A DNA stretch of 64,000 nt. Source: Lacticaseibacillus zeae DSM 20178 = KCTC 3804. GTDB lineage: Bacteria; Bacillota; Bacilli; Lactobacillales; Lactobacillaceae. The translations under genes and the position numbers were made by a program. Numbering within the stretch: the stretch's first letter is position 1; every line of letters begins with the position of its first letter. Location: positions 267,714 through 331,713 of the forward strand of contig NZ_BACQ01000031.1 of NCBI RefSeq assembly GCF_000260435.1, given 5' to 3'. The notes under the pieces were generated by a model that saw nothing but the letters and a program-made list of their open reading frames with translations, was not told the origin of the DNA and did not search any database. Shown in pieces: positions 9,517-16,599 of this stretch.

Positions 9517-10915
9517 TAATTGGATTTTGCGGGTCAGCCTGATTGCCATGGTCATTTTGAGCTTCGTCTTCACGTCACTGATTTGGCGAAACCCTTCACG
9601 ACAAGAACGGCGGAACACATCGAATGTGCAGGTGACGACTGAGAACGATCCGAACGTTAAAAAACTGGAAGGTACTGTTTATCTGCCGAATCAGGTTTAC
9701 TACACGCATGGCGGGCAGAAACAGTTGCTGATGGAAGCCAATGCCAATATGAGTCGCCAGGTACGCCAAACCATGGCTGATTGGCACATGACGAAAATCA
9801 AAACGATTGGCAAGGTTTCTTCGACTAATTATGACAATTATTTGCAGCAGGACGACAGTTTACAGCTGATTTACCAAGACGTGATGAGTTTTAAACAGTT
9901 TGAACAGTGGTATTTCAACAAGCAGCCAAAGCTAAAGGCGAGTGATTTTCATTTTAATCGCATCTTGCTGAATCTGGAGACTGGCGCGAATCGCCTGACG
10001 TTCATTAATGATGCAACGCGTACAGTATATGAAGCAAAGCTGACGAATGTGACGACCGGGCAGTTAGAAAATCTAGTTAAAAGGCGGAGTACCAAGGCTT
10101 TTCCAATTGAAGAAAAACGCCTGAGTGGTAATGAGGTTGCCTTTTTCACCCAGCCGATTAAATTGCAGCCGTATGCGTATCTGATGGATCAGCAAAGTGC
10201 TAATTATTATGTTTCCTTGTTGATGCCGTCTAAAACTGCCAGCAATGTGGATGCCCGTGAAATCGGTGATAGTACGCTGTATACGGCCGGATCGACTCGC
10301 CGCATGACCGCCGATTCGACGACCGGTGCCATTGAGTTTGAAAATTATGCGGCAGCTTTTCCCAATAATGGCTTGGCTAATTTCTTCCATGCGACGTTCA
10401 AAGGGCTTAGTGCCTTGCAGATGACGAATCTGTCCAGCATGCGGTATTTCCAGTATGATGCGAGTCGCGGCTCTGTCATTTATAAAACGTATGCGCAAGG
10501 GTTTCCGATTTTTAATGCCGATCAAAAAGGTGACGTGACGGTCCGGTACACGCAGACGTCTGAGGAGATTAACTTTTCCAATACCAATTTGACGGTGCCG
10601 ATTCCGACCAACCAGCCTGCGCAAACCTTGCCGGCAACTGCTACGGTTGTGAATCAGTTGGTGGCGGCAGGTTACCACGCGAGTCAGATCACGGATATTC
10701 TGGTTGGGTATCAGTGGGCTGGCAGCAGTAATGATCAGCAGGTGGTTGATTTGCAGCCGACGTATTATGTCGAGATGAAGGGCGAGTATCGCGACTATCA
10801 AAGTTGGTTGAATCATAGCAGCGCATCTTCTTCTAGTGCTGCTAGCAGCCAAACGGCAACCCCAAGTAATGATGCGACAGCTGGCAGTTCGAGTGATTCG
10901 GGGGCGTCGCAGTGA
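9506..10915 (+). CDS. yycH: WalK-associated regulator YycH
   Basis: A 469-residue membrane-anchored extracytoplasmic protein that modulates WalK together with YycI. One N-terminal TM segment (ILRVSLIAMVILSFVFTSLIW, about residues 6-26, written with its flanks) is followed by a large soluble part and a C-terminal Ser/Ala/Thr-rich low-complexity tail from about residue 430. The ATG at 9506 is preferred over the one at 9497 because GGAGGGG directly abuts the latter. It overlaps the walK stop, indicating coupling. A full palindromic repeat follows before yycI. Family membership rests on position and anchor architecture. Confidence 0.9.
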   Translation: MKLSNWILRVSLIAMVILSFVFTSLIWRNPSRQERRNTSNVQVTTENDPNVKKLEGTVYLPNQVYYTHGGQKQLLMEANANMSRQVRQTMADWHMTKIKTIGKVSSTNYDNYLQQDDSLQLIYQDVMSFKQFEQWYFNKQPKLKASDFHFNRILLNLETGANRLTFINDATRTVYEAKLTNVTTGQLENLVKRRSTKAFPIEEKRLSGNEVAFFTQPIKLQPYAYLMDQQSANYYVSLLMPSKTASNVDAREIGDSTLYTAGSTRRMTADSTTGAIEFENYAAAFPNNGLANFFHATFKGLSALQMTNLSSMRYFQYDASRGSVIYKTYAQGFPIFNADQKGDVTVRYTQTSEEINFSNTNLTVPIPTNQPAQTLPATATVVNQLVAAGYHASQITDILVGYQWAGSSNDQQVVDLQPTYYVEMKGEYRDYQSWLNHSSASSSSAASSQTATPSNDATAGSSSDSGASQ

Positions 10916-10932
10916 CTTTGGATGGACCGCAT

Positions 10933-11052
10933 TAACGCGTTCACCAGCCCAGAAACCTGCGTGTAAGGACCTCGGTCGCAATGGCCTAAACCCGGGCCAT
11001 CACGCCCGAGGCCACTTACACTCCGGTTTCTAACCAGGCTGGCTCACGCTCA
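10933..11052 (-). repeat. Palindromic repeat unit 4 (full) inside the wal operon
   Basis: Full unit in reverse orientation between yycH and yycI, starting TAACGCGTTC and ending GCTCACGCTCA. It has the AGCC/GGCT outer-arm type. It lies within the expected operon transcript. Confidence 0.9.
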
Positions 11053-11058
11053 GCTTAT

Positions 11059-11079
11059 TAACGCGTTCACCGGCGCAGG
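11059..11079 (-). repeat. Palindromic repeat unit 5 (truncated), abutting the yycI Shine-Dalgarno
   Basis: Only the TAACGCGTTCACCGGCGCAG end remains. The next bases complete AGGAGG, the ribosome binding site of yycI, so the repeat remnant runs straight into the SD. Confidence 0.75.
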
Positions 11080-11091
11080 AGGCGAAATTTT

Positions 11092-11889
11092 GTGGATTTT
11101 CGACGAATTGAATGGATCTTTCTGGTTGTCTTCGTTGGCTTGAATATTTTTTTGGGCATCAGCTATTTTCAGGCCCAGCAAGTCGATTTGGCGACGATTA
11201 AGAGCGGGGATGCGGCGACGATTACCGATATTACCCGCGATCAGATTAAGTTGCCGCATTTAAGCAAAAAGACACCTCAAGGCGATTATCTTGCCAGTCA
11301 AGCCAACACAGCACTGTCGCCGGCGCGCAGTCTGCTGGTTAAGCAGCAGGTGACAATTAGCGAAGGCGATTATCAAGAGCTGCAGGCGAGTTTGGATGAG
11401 CCGATTACCCTGAAGAAAAACCAGGAACAACAGCAACTGGCCACGTTTGTTAAAAACAACGTCTATCACGGCAAAGAGTACGAATATGCGCCGGCGCTTT
11501 CTAATGATGAACGGGTCGTTTTTGCCCAGCACCCAAAAGCCGGATTGATTTATGATCGGCGTGCATCGGTGATTTTGCATGTTAACGATAATCGCCTCGT
11601 GAGTTATACCCAAACGTACCTGTCTAAATTGAGTGTGTTGCGGGATCGCCTGAATTTAATGAGTGAGCAGGACGCCGTAATCGCCCTATATCGGGACAAC
11701 GACATTCCAAACAATTCGGCGATTGTTTCGACTAAGTTAGCCTATAGTTACCTACTCGACGCAAAAGGCAGCACGGTTTATGTGCCTGCCTGGTATATCG
11801 GGGTTAAAAATCGGGCGACCGGAAATGTGACGGTCAAACGCGTCAACGCGATTACGCGAACGGTTATGAAGAATCGCAGTGACAATTAG
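11092..11889 (+). CDS. yycI: WalK-associated regulator YycI
   Basis: A 265-residue single-pass membrane protein of the YycI family. The N-terminal anchor (IEWIFLVVFVGLNIFLGISY, about residues 6-25) is followed by an extracytoplasmic domain and the typical two-layer region ending YVPAWYIGVKN. The GTG start at 11092 is supported by AGGAGG 9-10 bases upstream, part of which derives from a truncated repeat. It lies between yycH and yycJ as in other lactobacilli. It acts at the membrane with YycH on WalK; the direction of control differs between species. Confidence 0.92.
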   Translation: MDFRRIEWIFLVVFVGLNIFLGISYFQAQQVDLATIKSGDAATITDITRDQIKLPHLSKKTPQGDYLASQANTALSPARSLLVKQQVTISEGDYQELQASLDEPITLKKNQEQQQLATFVKNNVYHGKEYEYAPALSNDERVVFAQHPKAGLIYDRRASVILHVNDNRLVSYTQTYLSKLSVLRDRLNLMSEQDAVIALYRDNDIPNNSAIVSTKLAYSYLLDAKGSTVYVPAWYIGVKNRATGNVTVKRVNAITRTVMKNRSDN

Positions 11890-11957
11890 TGTTAGAATGT
11901 AAAGCGATAACGGCTGGTTGCCCAAATAGGTAGTCAGCTGAATGGTAAAGTTGGGAG

Positions 11958-12776
11958 ATGTTGATCGTGGGCGAAGATTTTGGGATGCGTGTCAGTGTCC
12001 TTGCCAGCAGCAGTTCCGGTAACGCAACCTACATTGAAACGCCTGGTCACAAGGTGCTGGTTGATGCCGGCTTGTCTGGTAAGAAAATTGAGAAGCTTAT
12101 GCAAAGCATCGGGCGGGATCTGACCGATGTGGACAGTGTTTTCATCACGCATGAACATAGCGATCATGTGCGCGGTGTCGGCGTTTTGGCGCGACGTTAT
12201 CCGCAAATTAGTGTGTACGCCAATGCCAAGACGTTTGCAGCGCTACCGAAAAGTGTCGGTAAGATTCCAGAAGATCAGTTGCGGCTTTTTGATATGGGCG
12301 CAACGCTGACTTTAGGCGATCTGGATGTTGAAAGCTTTGGTGTTTCGCATGATGCTGCGGCGCCACAGTTTTATCAGTTTCACCATGATGGCAAGACTTT
12401 CACGATCCTGACTGATACCGGTTATGTGTCGGATCGGGTGGCCGGGACGATTCGTGATGCCGATGCTTATGTGATGGAATGCAATCATGACCTTGAAATG
12501 TTGCGGACCGGTCCGTATCCATGGCCGTTGAAGCAACGGATTCTGAGCGATCAAGGGCATTTGTCTAATGAAGACGGTGCCGATGCGTTGATGGATGTGA
12601 TTGGCTTGCGCACCAAGCGAATTTATCTCGGACATCTATCGCCACATAATAATAATAAACCGCTGGCTCATTTAACCGTTGCCTCGTTATTGGCGCAACA
12701 AGGGCTCGCGGTCGATCACGATTTTCATCTTTATGATACCGATCCGGCTGTTGCCGATCCGTTGTTCGTTGTGTGA
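11958..12776 (+). CDS. yycJ: MBL-fold metallo-hydrolase YycJ/VicX (WalJ)
   Basis: A 272-residue metallo-beta-lactamase-fold protein. It has the metal-binding HEHSDH motif (about residues 63-68), NHDLEM later, and a C-terminal LGHLSPHNN. The family is linked to double-stranded DNA 5'-exonuclease activity and wall homeostasis and is usually co-transcribed with walRK. The start is either ATG 11958 or the in-frame ATG at 11985 (MRVSVLASSSSGN, the conserved beginning); the upstream GGGAG supports 11958 weakly. It is cytoplasmic. Confidence 0.95.
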   Translation: MLIVGEDFGMRVSVLASSSSGNATYIETPGHKVLVDAGLSGKKIEKLMQSIGRDLTDVDSVFITHEHSDHVRGVGVLARRYPQISVYANAKTFAALPKSVGKIPEDQLRLFDMGATLTLGDLDVESFGVSHDAAAPQFYQFHHDGKTFTILTDTGYVSDRVAGTIRDADAYVMECNHDLEMLRTGPYPWPLKQRILSDQGHLSNEDGADALMDVIGLRTKRIYLGHLSPHNNNKPLAHLTVASLLAQQGLAVDHDFHLYDTDPAVADPLFVV

Positions 12777-12914
12777 GAGCATTGGTGCAGTGTTTCGGAT
12801 AGCAGTTGGTAGGAAAAAGCAGACGACTTGTGCAGGGTTGGCCGCTTTTTTATTACCGGTCTGCGTTGATTTAAAAAAGCCCTATGTTGTTCATAATTTC
12901 GTCAAAATCGCCAC

Positions 12915-12932
12915 TTACAATAATGATTGTAA
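12915..12932 (+). promoter_or_regulatory. Palindrome upstream of htrA
   Basis: TTACAAT and ATTGTAA form perfect 7-base arms around a 4-base centre, 40 bases before the htrA start. It looks like an operator. WalR or another envelope-stress regulator is possible, but I could not match it to a named consensus. Confidence 0.45.
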
Positions 12933-12971
12933 ACAGGGTGAGTAAGAATTGCCCACAAGGAGGATCAAGTT

Positions 12972-14306
12972 ATGGATAATGGAAGTCATAACTTTCAAGA
13001 GACACCACAAGATCAGCAACCGCAACGGGGGTCGAAGAAGCCGAAGAATAGCGGCTGGAAACTGATTGCGATTGTGGCGGTTGTTGCTGCTTTGATCGGT
13101 GGCGGTGTTGGTGGCGGGACCGCCTACTGGGCGATGAACCACAATGCCAGTCTTGGCGTGACCGATACTTCCGGCAAGGCAGGGACGACAAAAATCTCTA
13201 ATGTCTCGGTTAACCAAAGCAGCGCCTCGGAGCAGGCTTTTGCTAAAGTCAAAGGTGCCGTTGTCTCCGTTGTGAATATGCAAAAAGCCGAAAGTAACAG
13301 TGATGGCCTTGATACTTTTGGCGGCCTTGAAGGTATTTTTGGTCAAGGTAACCAACAGAGCAGCAGTTCGAGTAACAGTTCTTCAAGTCTTGAAGAAGCC
13401 AGCGAAGGTTCCGGTGTGATTTACCAAAAGAAAGACGGCAAAGCCTATATTGTCACGAATAATCACGTGGTTAGCGGCTCGGATAAACTTGAGGTCATTT
13501 TAAGCGATGGCACCAAGTTGACGGCTAGCTTAGTCGGCACCGATTCGACGTCTGACTTAGCAGTTCTGACAATTGATGGCAGCAAGGTTACCACCGTCGC
13601 AAGTTTTGGCGATTCAAGTAAGATTGCAGCTGGGCAGACTGTCTTAGCAATTGGCTCGCCGCTGGGTTCACAATACGCGACCAGCGTGACCCAGGGAATT
13701 GTCAGTGCCAAGAGCCGAACGATTGATGTCACGGACAGTAACGGCAACACAACCGGCCAGGCAACGGTTATTCAGACCGATGCCGCGATTAACTCAGGGA
13801 ATTCCGGTGGCCCGCTGATTAATTTAGCCGGTCAGGTCGTCGGGATTAACTCAATGAAGCTATCCGGCAGTTCCAGCAGCAGTTCCGACAGTGCCACGAT
13901 CGAAGGCATGGGCTTCGCGATTCCAAGTGACGAAGTGGTTTCGATCATCAACCAGCTAGTGCAAAACGGCAAAGTCGTTCGGCCGGCGCTTGGCGTCGAG
14001 GTTCGCGACTTATCCACCGTTTCAGCCACGCAGCAAAAGTCAGTCTTGAAACTGCCATCTAGCATCACCGGTGGCGTCGTGGTTGCAGGCTTTACCAGTG
14101 GCAGCAGCGCCAAGACGGCAGGGATGAAGAAGTATGATGTCATTACCGCACTGGATGGCGTCAATGTTACCAACACAGCTGAGTTACACACGCAACTGTA
14201 TAAACACAAGGTTGGCGATACGATTAAGCTCACTGTGTATCGCGAAGGTCAGCAACAAACCGTTTCATTTAAGTTGACTCAGACGACCAGCGACTTAAAG
14301 AATTAA
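12972..14306 (+). CDS. htrA: HtrA/DegP-like membrane-anchored serine protease
   Basis: A 444-residue S1C-family surface protease and quality-control enzyme. It has a polar cytoplasmic N-terminus, TM segment (about residues 30-52), serine-rich linker, trypsin-like domain with His in TNNHVVSG, Asp in TSDLAVL and Ser in GNSGGPL, then one PDZ domain (about 340-435, with TSGSSAKTAGMKKYDVI). All triad residues are present. SD is AAGGAGG. It follows yycJ with its own promoter region and ends in a strong terminator. Confidence 0.97.
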   Translation: MDNGSHNFQETPQDQQPQRGSKKPKNSGWKLIAIVAVVAALIGGGVGGGTAYWAMNHNASLGVTDTSGKAGTTKISNVSVNQSSASEQAFAKVKGAVVSVVNMQKAESNSDGLDTFGGLEGIFGQGNQQSSSSSNSSSSLEEASEGSGVIYQKKDGKAYIVTNNHVVSGSDKLEVILSDGTKLTASLVGTDSTSDLAVLTIDGSKVTTVASFGDSSKIAAGQTVLAIGSPLGSQYATSVTQGIVSAKSRTIDVTDSNGNTTGQATVIQTDAAINSGNSGGPLINLAGQVVGINSMKLSGSSSSSSDSATIEGMGFAIPSDEVVSIINQLVQNGKVVRPALGVEVRDLSTVSATQQKSVLKLPSSITGGVVVAGFTSGSSAKTAGMKKYDVITALDGVNVTNTAELHTQLYKHKVGDTIKLTVYREGQQQTVSFKLTQTTSDLKN

Positions 14307-14312
14307 ATTAGA

Positions 14313-14357
14313 AAATCCCCGATTGAGAATGTTCGGTTCTTGATCGGGGATTTTTTC
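14313..14357 (+). terminator. htrA terminator
   Basis: AATCCCCGAT and ATCGGGGATT arms around a short loop, followed by TTTTTT, starting 7 bases after the htrA stop. Confidence 0.92.
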
Positions 14358-14422
14358 GACCCATTCGCGTAGTTAGTCGGAAGCGGTTTCCCCAAATTTT
14401 AACGAAAGTTTAGCGAATAACC

Positions 14423-14792
14423 TGTGGAAAAGTTCAAGAAAAAGTTTTGTCAAGAGTGGGTAACTTTTTGGTAAAAGTGCCTGTCAACCTGTGGATAACT
14501 CTGTGGATATTGTTCATAACTAAGATTTTCGGGTGTGATTAAGTTGTCCACCGATCTGGGGATAACTTGTGGATAAACTTTTTTGACTTGTGACAAAACG
14601 TTTGTTCCCAGCCGTGGGAGCGGGATTGAAGCGCTGAAGTTTGTGAAATCGAACGATTAAAAACTGTGGATGACTGCGTTCGAAAAATTTTTTACTTGAA
14701 TTTTTTGAATCGTCTATTTGGTGTCAATTTCAGTTCTTCATACTATATTTTGGGTGTCAAGTTGCGCACATGTGGATAAGCGGTGTGGATAA
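14423..14792 (+). promoter_or_regulatory. Cluster of DnaA-box-like sequences
   Basis: The 14358-14899 gap has no ORF. Four perfect TGTGGATAA boxes (reverse complement of TTATCCACA) occur at 14490-14498, 14568-14576, 14771-14779 and 14784-14792. One-mismatch boxes occur at 14423 (TGTGGAAAA), 14502 (TGTGGATAT), 14557 (TGGGGATAA) and 14665 (TGTGGATGA). All share one orientation. An A+T-rich stretch (about 14685-14708) lies inside. dnaA and dnaN are not in the window, so this is more likely a DnaA-binding or titration site, a DnaA-regulated promoter region, or a secondary origin-like site than the main origin. Confidence 0.75.
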
Positions 14793-14899
14793 CCTGTTGT
14801 TGATTGCGAAAAACTCCGAATTTGACTTTGGGTGACAAACTGGATACCATAAAGATGGTAAATAAGTTGTGCACAATGTATTTGAAAGGATGGTCCAAC

Positions 14900-15304
14900 A
14901 TGAAGATCACGATCAAACCAGCTGCTGTGACTTATTTGAACAACCATGTTGCCAAGGATCAACATTTGTTCCTGGCATTGGATGATGGTTCGAGTAAGTA
15001 TTCCAAATTAGGCGGTTCCTGTGCCATTGGCAATAAGTACCAAATTGTCGTGACGGATACGGACGATCAGGATTATGCACTGCCGCTAGAAAACGACGCC
15101 GGTTTTAACTTGACGACCGGTGATCCGGAGACGGATTATTTCGGTAGCGGGCTAACACTTGATTTCAAGAATGCTTCGTTAGCCTTGCGCGATGATAGCG
15201 GCATTTTGGACGGCGCGGTAACGCTGAACCACGTGACGGCAAAACCGCAATCCGATGACAAGCGGCGTGAAGAAATGAAATCCTTGGGCGGCAAGATTTG
15301 CTAA
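14900..15304 (+). CDS. Iron-sulfur cluster biosynthesis (HesB/IscA-like) family protein
   Basis: A 134-residue protein of the Fe-S biosynthesis domain family (HesB-like fold) found in lactobacilli. It starts MKITIKPAAVTYLNNH, and contains LALDDGSSKYSKLGGSCAIG. The single internal Cys and the terminal ...GGKIC Cys are fewer than in canonical IscA (three Cys), so a role as a true cluster carrier is uncertain. The ATG at 14900 is chosen because GAAAGGA lies upstream. Its promoter region overlaps or follows the DnaA-box cluster. Confidence 0.7.
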   Translation: MKITIKPAAVTYLNNHVAKDQHLFLALDDGSSKYSKLGGSCAIGNKYQIVVTDTDDQDYALPLENDAGFNLTTGDPETDYFGSGLTLDFKNASLALRDDSGILDGAVTLNHVTAKPQSDDKRREEMKSLGGKIC

Positions 15305-15371
15305 ATAGCGGATCGTTGTTGCGAGTACCAAGAGCAGAAACGGTGAGTTAGCAAAGGTTAGAAGAACAAAA

Positions 15372-15398
15372 TTAGCACTCGGACATGACGATTGCTAA
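15372..15398 (+). promoter_or_regulatory. CIRCE operator (HrcA site) for hsp20
   Basis: TTAGCACTC, nine bases, then GATTGCTAA, one mismatch from the CIRCE consensus TTAGCACTC-N9-GAGTGCTAA. A -10-like TATACT follows at 15408-15413. HrcA control of hsp20 is inferred. Confidence 0.85.
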
Positions 15399-15451
15399 TT
15401 TTTGTGTTATACTTTAGGTGTTCTAAGGGAACAGTAGTGACGTCAATGTCC

Positions 15452-15572
15452 ATAACGCGTTCGCCAGCGCAGAAGCCTGCGTATAAGGACCTTGGTCGCA
15501 ATGGCCAAGACCGGGCCATCACGCCCAAGGCCGCTTATACTTCGGCTTCTAGCCGCGCTGGCTCACGCTCAC
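15452..15572 (-). repeat. Palindromic repeat unit 6 (full) in the hsp20 leader
   Basis: Full unit in reverse orientation between the CIRCE/promoter and the hsp20 SD (GAAAGGAAG begins 8 bases after it). It should be transcribed as a long hairpin in the hsp20 5' UTR. Confidence 0.9.
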
Positions 15573-15593
15573 TATTTTGAAAGGAAGTTTTCG

Positions 15594-16037
15594 ATGATGG
15601 CTAATGATCTTATGCGGCGCAATGATTGGTTGGATGATCCATTCTTCAATGATTTAGGTCGGCATATTTTTGACAGCTTCACGCCGAGTCGTGGTGGTGA
15701 TAGCAGTCGCCTGCTGAAAACGGATATTCAGGAAAATGACAAGTCATATGTTGTGAAGGTGGATGTTCCCGGTATCGAGAAGCCAAACATTAATCTGAGT
15801 TACGATCATGGCGTTCTGAGTGTTGCGGTTAAGCATGAAGAGCAAGCCGATCATTCAGACAACGAAGGCAACATGCTGATGTCTGAACGCAGCTATGGTC
15901 GGATGAGCCGCAGCTATCGGTTGCCAAATGTTGATGAGGGTAAGATCAGCGCTAAAGTCACTGATGGTGTCTTGACGATTGATCTGCCTAAGTTGACAGG
16001 TGATCAGGAAGGCAACCATCAGATCACGATTGACTAA
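15594..16037 (+). CDS. hsp20: Small heat shock protein Hsp20
   Basis: A 147-residue alpha-crystallin-family chaperone that holds unfolding proteins. The N-terminal arm (NDLMRRNDWLDDPFFNDLG) precedes the crystallin domain (about residues 40-130), which contains KVDVPGIEKPNI and the closing GVLTIDLPK. Start is ATGATG after GAAAGGAAG; either ATG (15594 or 15597) could be used. The CIRCE site upstream indicates heat-shock control by HrcA. A long repeat hairpin lies in the leader. Confidence 0.95.
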   Translation: MMANDLMRRNDWLDDPFFNDLGRHIFDSFTPSRGGDSSRLLKTDIQENDKSYVVKVDVPGIEKPNINLSYDHGVLSVAVKHEEQADHSDNEGNMLMSERSYGRMSRSYRLPNVDEGKISAKVTDGVLTIDLPKLTGDQEGNHQITID

Positions 16038-16072
16038 TTCGGATCTGTTTGCCTAGCAACACGATTCACACC

Positions 16073-16110
16073 AAAGGTTCCCATCGAAAAAATCGGTGGG
16101 AGCCTTTTTT
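16073..16110 (+). terminator. hsp20 terminator
   Basis: AAGGTTCCCATCGA pairs with TCGGTGGGAGCCTT, then a T-run. A palindromic repeat begins 4 bases later. Confidence 0.88.
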
Positions 16111-16113
16111 GGT

Positions 16114-16235
16114 GTGAGCGCGAGCCGGCGCGCTTAGGGGGCGGAGTGTAAGTGGCCTCAGGCGTGATGGCCCGAACTTAGGCCATTGCGACTGAGGTCC
16201 TTACACGCAGACCCGTGCGCCGGGGAGCGCGTTAT
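16114..16235 (+). repeat. Palindromic repeat unit 7 (full)
   Basis: Full unit, + orientation, directly after the hsp20 terminator T-run. Its inner stem reads CCTCAGGCG against the CGACTGAGG side, different from most copies. The remaining 16236-16540 gap has no supported gene. Confidence 0.9.
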
Positions 16236-16540
16236 AGCAAACAGAAGCGGCAGGCGTAAGATTCAGCGACCATCCTGGCAGCGGATTCTTTCAAACCATT
16301 CCCAATCCATGTGAAATTGACGCACAAATAAGCTTAAATCCGCGAATCTTTCACCTGCAAAGGCGTATAATGGAAGTTAAATATTAGGGATGCCAAAAAA
16401 TAAACCATGTTCATCATTGCCGTTAAAACAGCAATAGGACGCGGTTTTAACGCGGATCTTTCCAGTAAGTTAGTCCAAACTGAATTGGGCGTTGCATGAA
16501 AAACATTTTCCAATCCAGATTATATTCGTTCTAAAAAAGA

Positions 16541-16569
16541 TTGCTTTTTCAGATTGTAATGGTTATAAT
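16541..16569 (+). promoter_or_regulatory. Promoter of the P-type ATPase gene
   Basis: TTGCTT (-35, 16541-16546), 17-base spacer, TATAAT (-10, 16564-16569). It is 31 bases upstream of the ATG at 16600. Confidence 0.75.
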
Positions 16570-16599
16570 TAAGGTACTTAGGAAAAGAGAGTGGCAACA

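Noticed and set aside
10073..10981. 302-codon minus-strand open frame antisense to yycH
   Set aside because: Arg/His/Ile-rich shadow of the real yycH coding frame; it also starts in a repeat unit.
14423..14792. Main chromosomal origin of replication
   Set aside because: No dnaA or dnaN gene nearby and only one box cluster; kept as DnaA-binding/origin-like site only.
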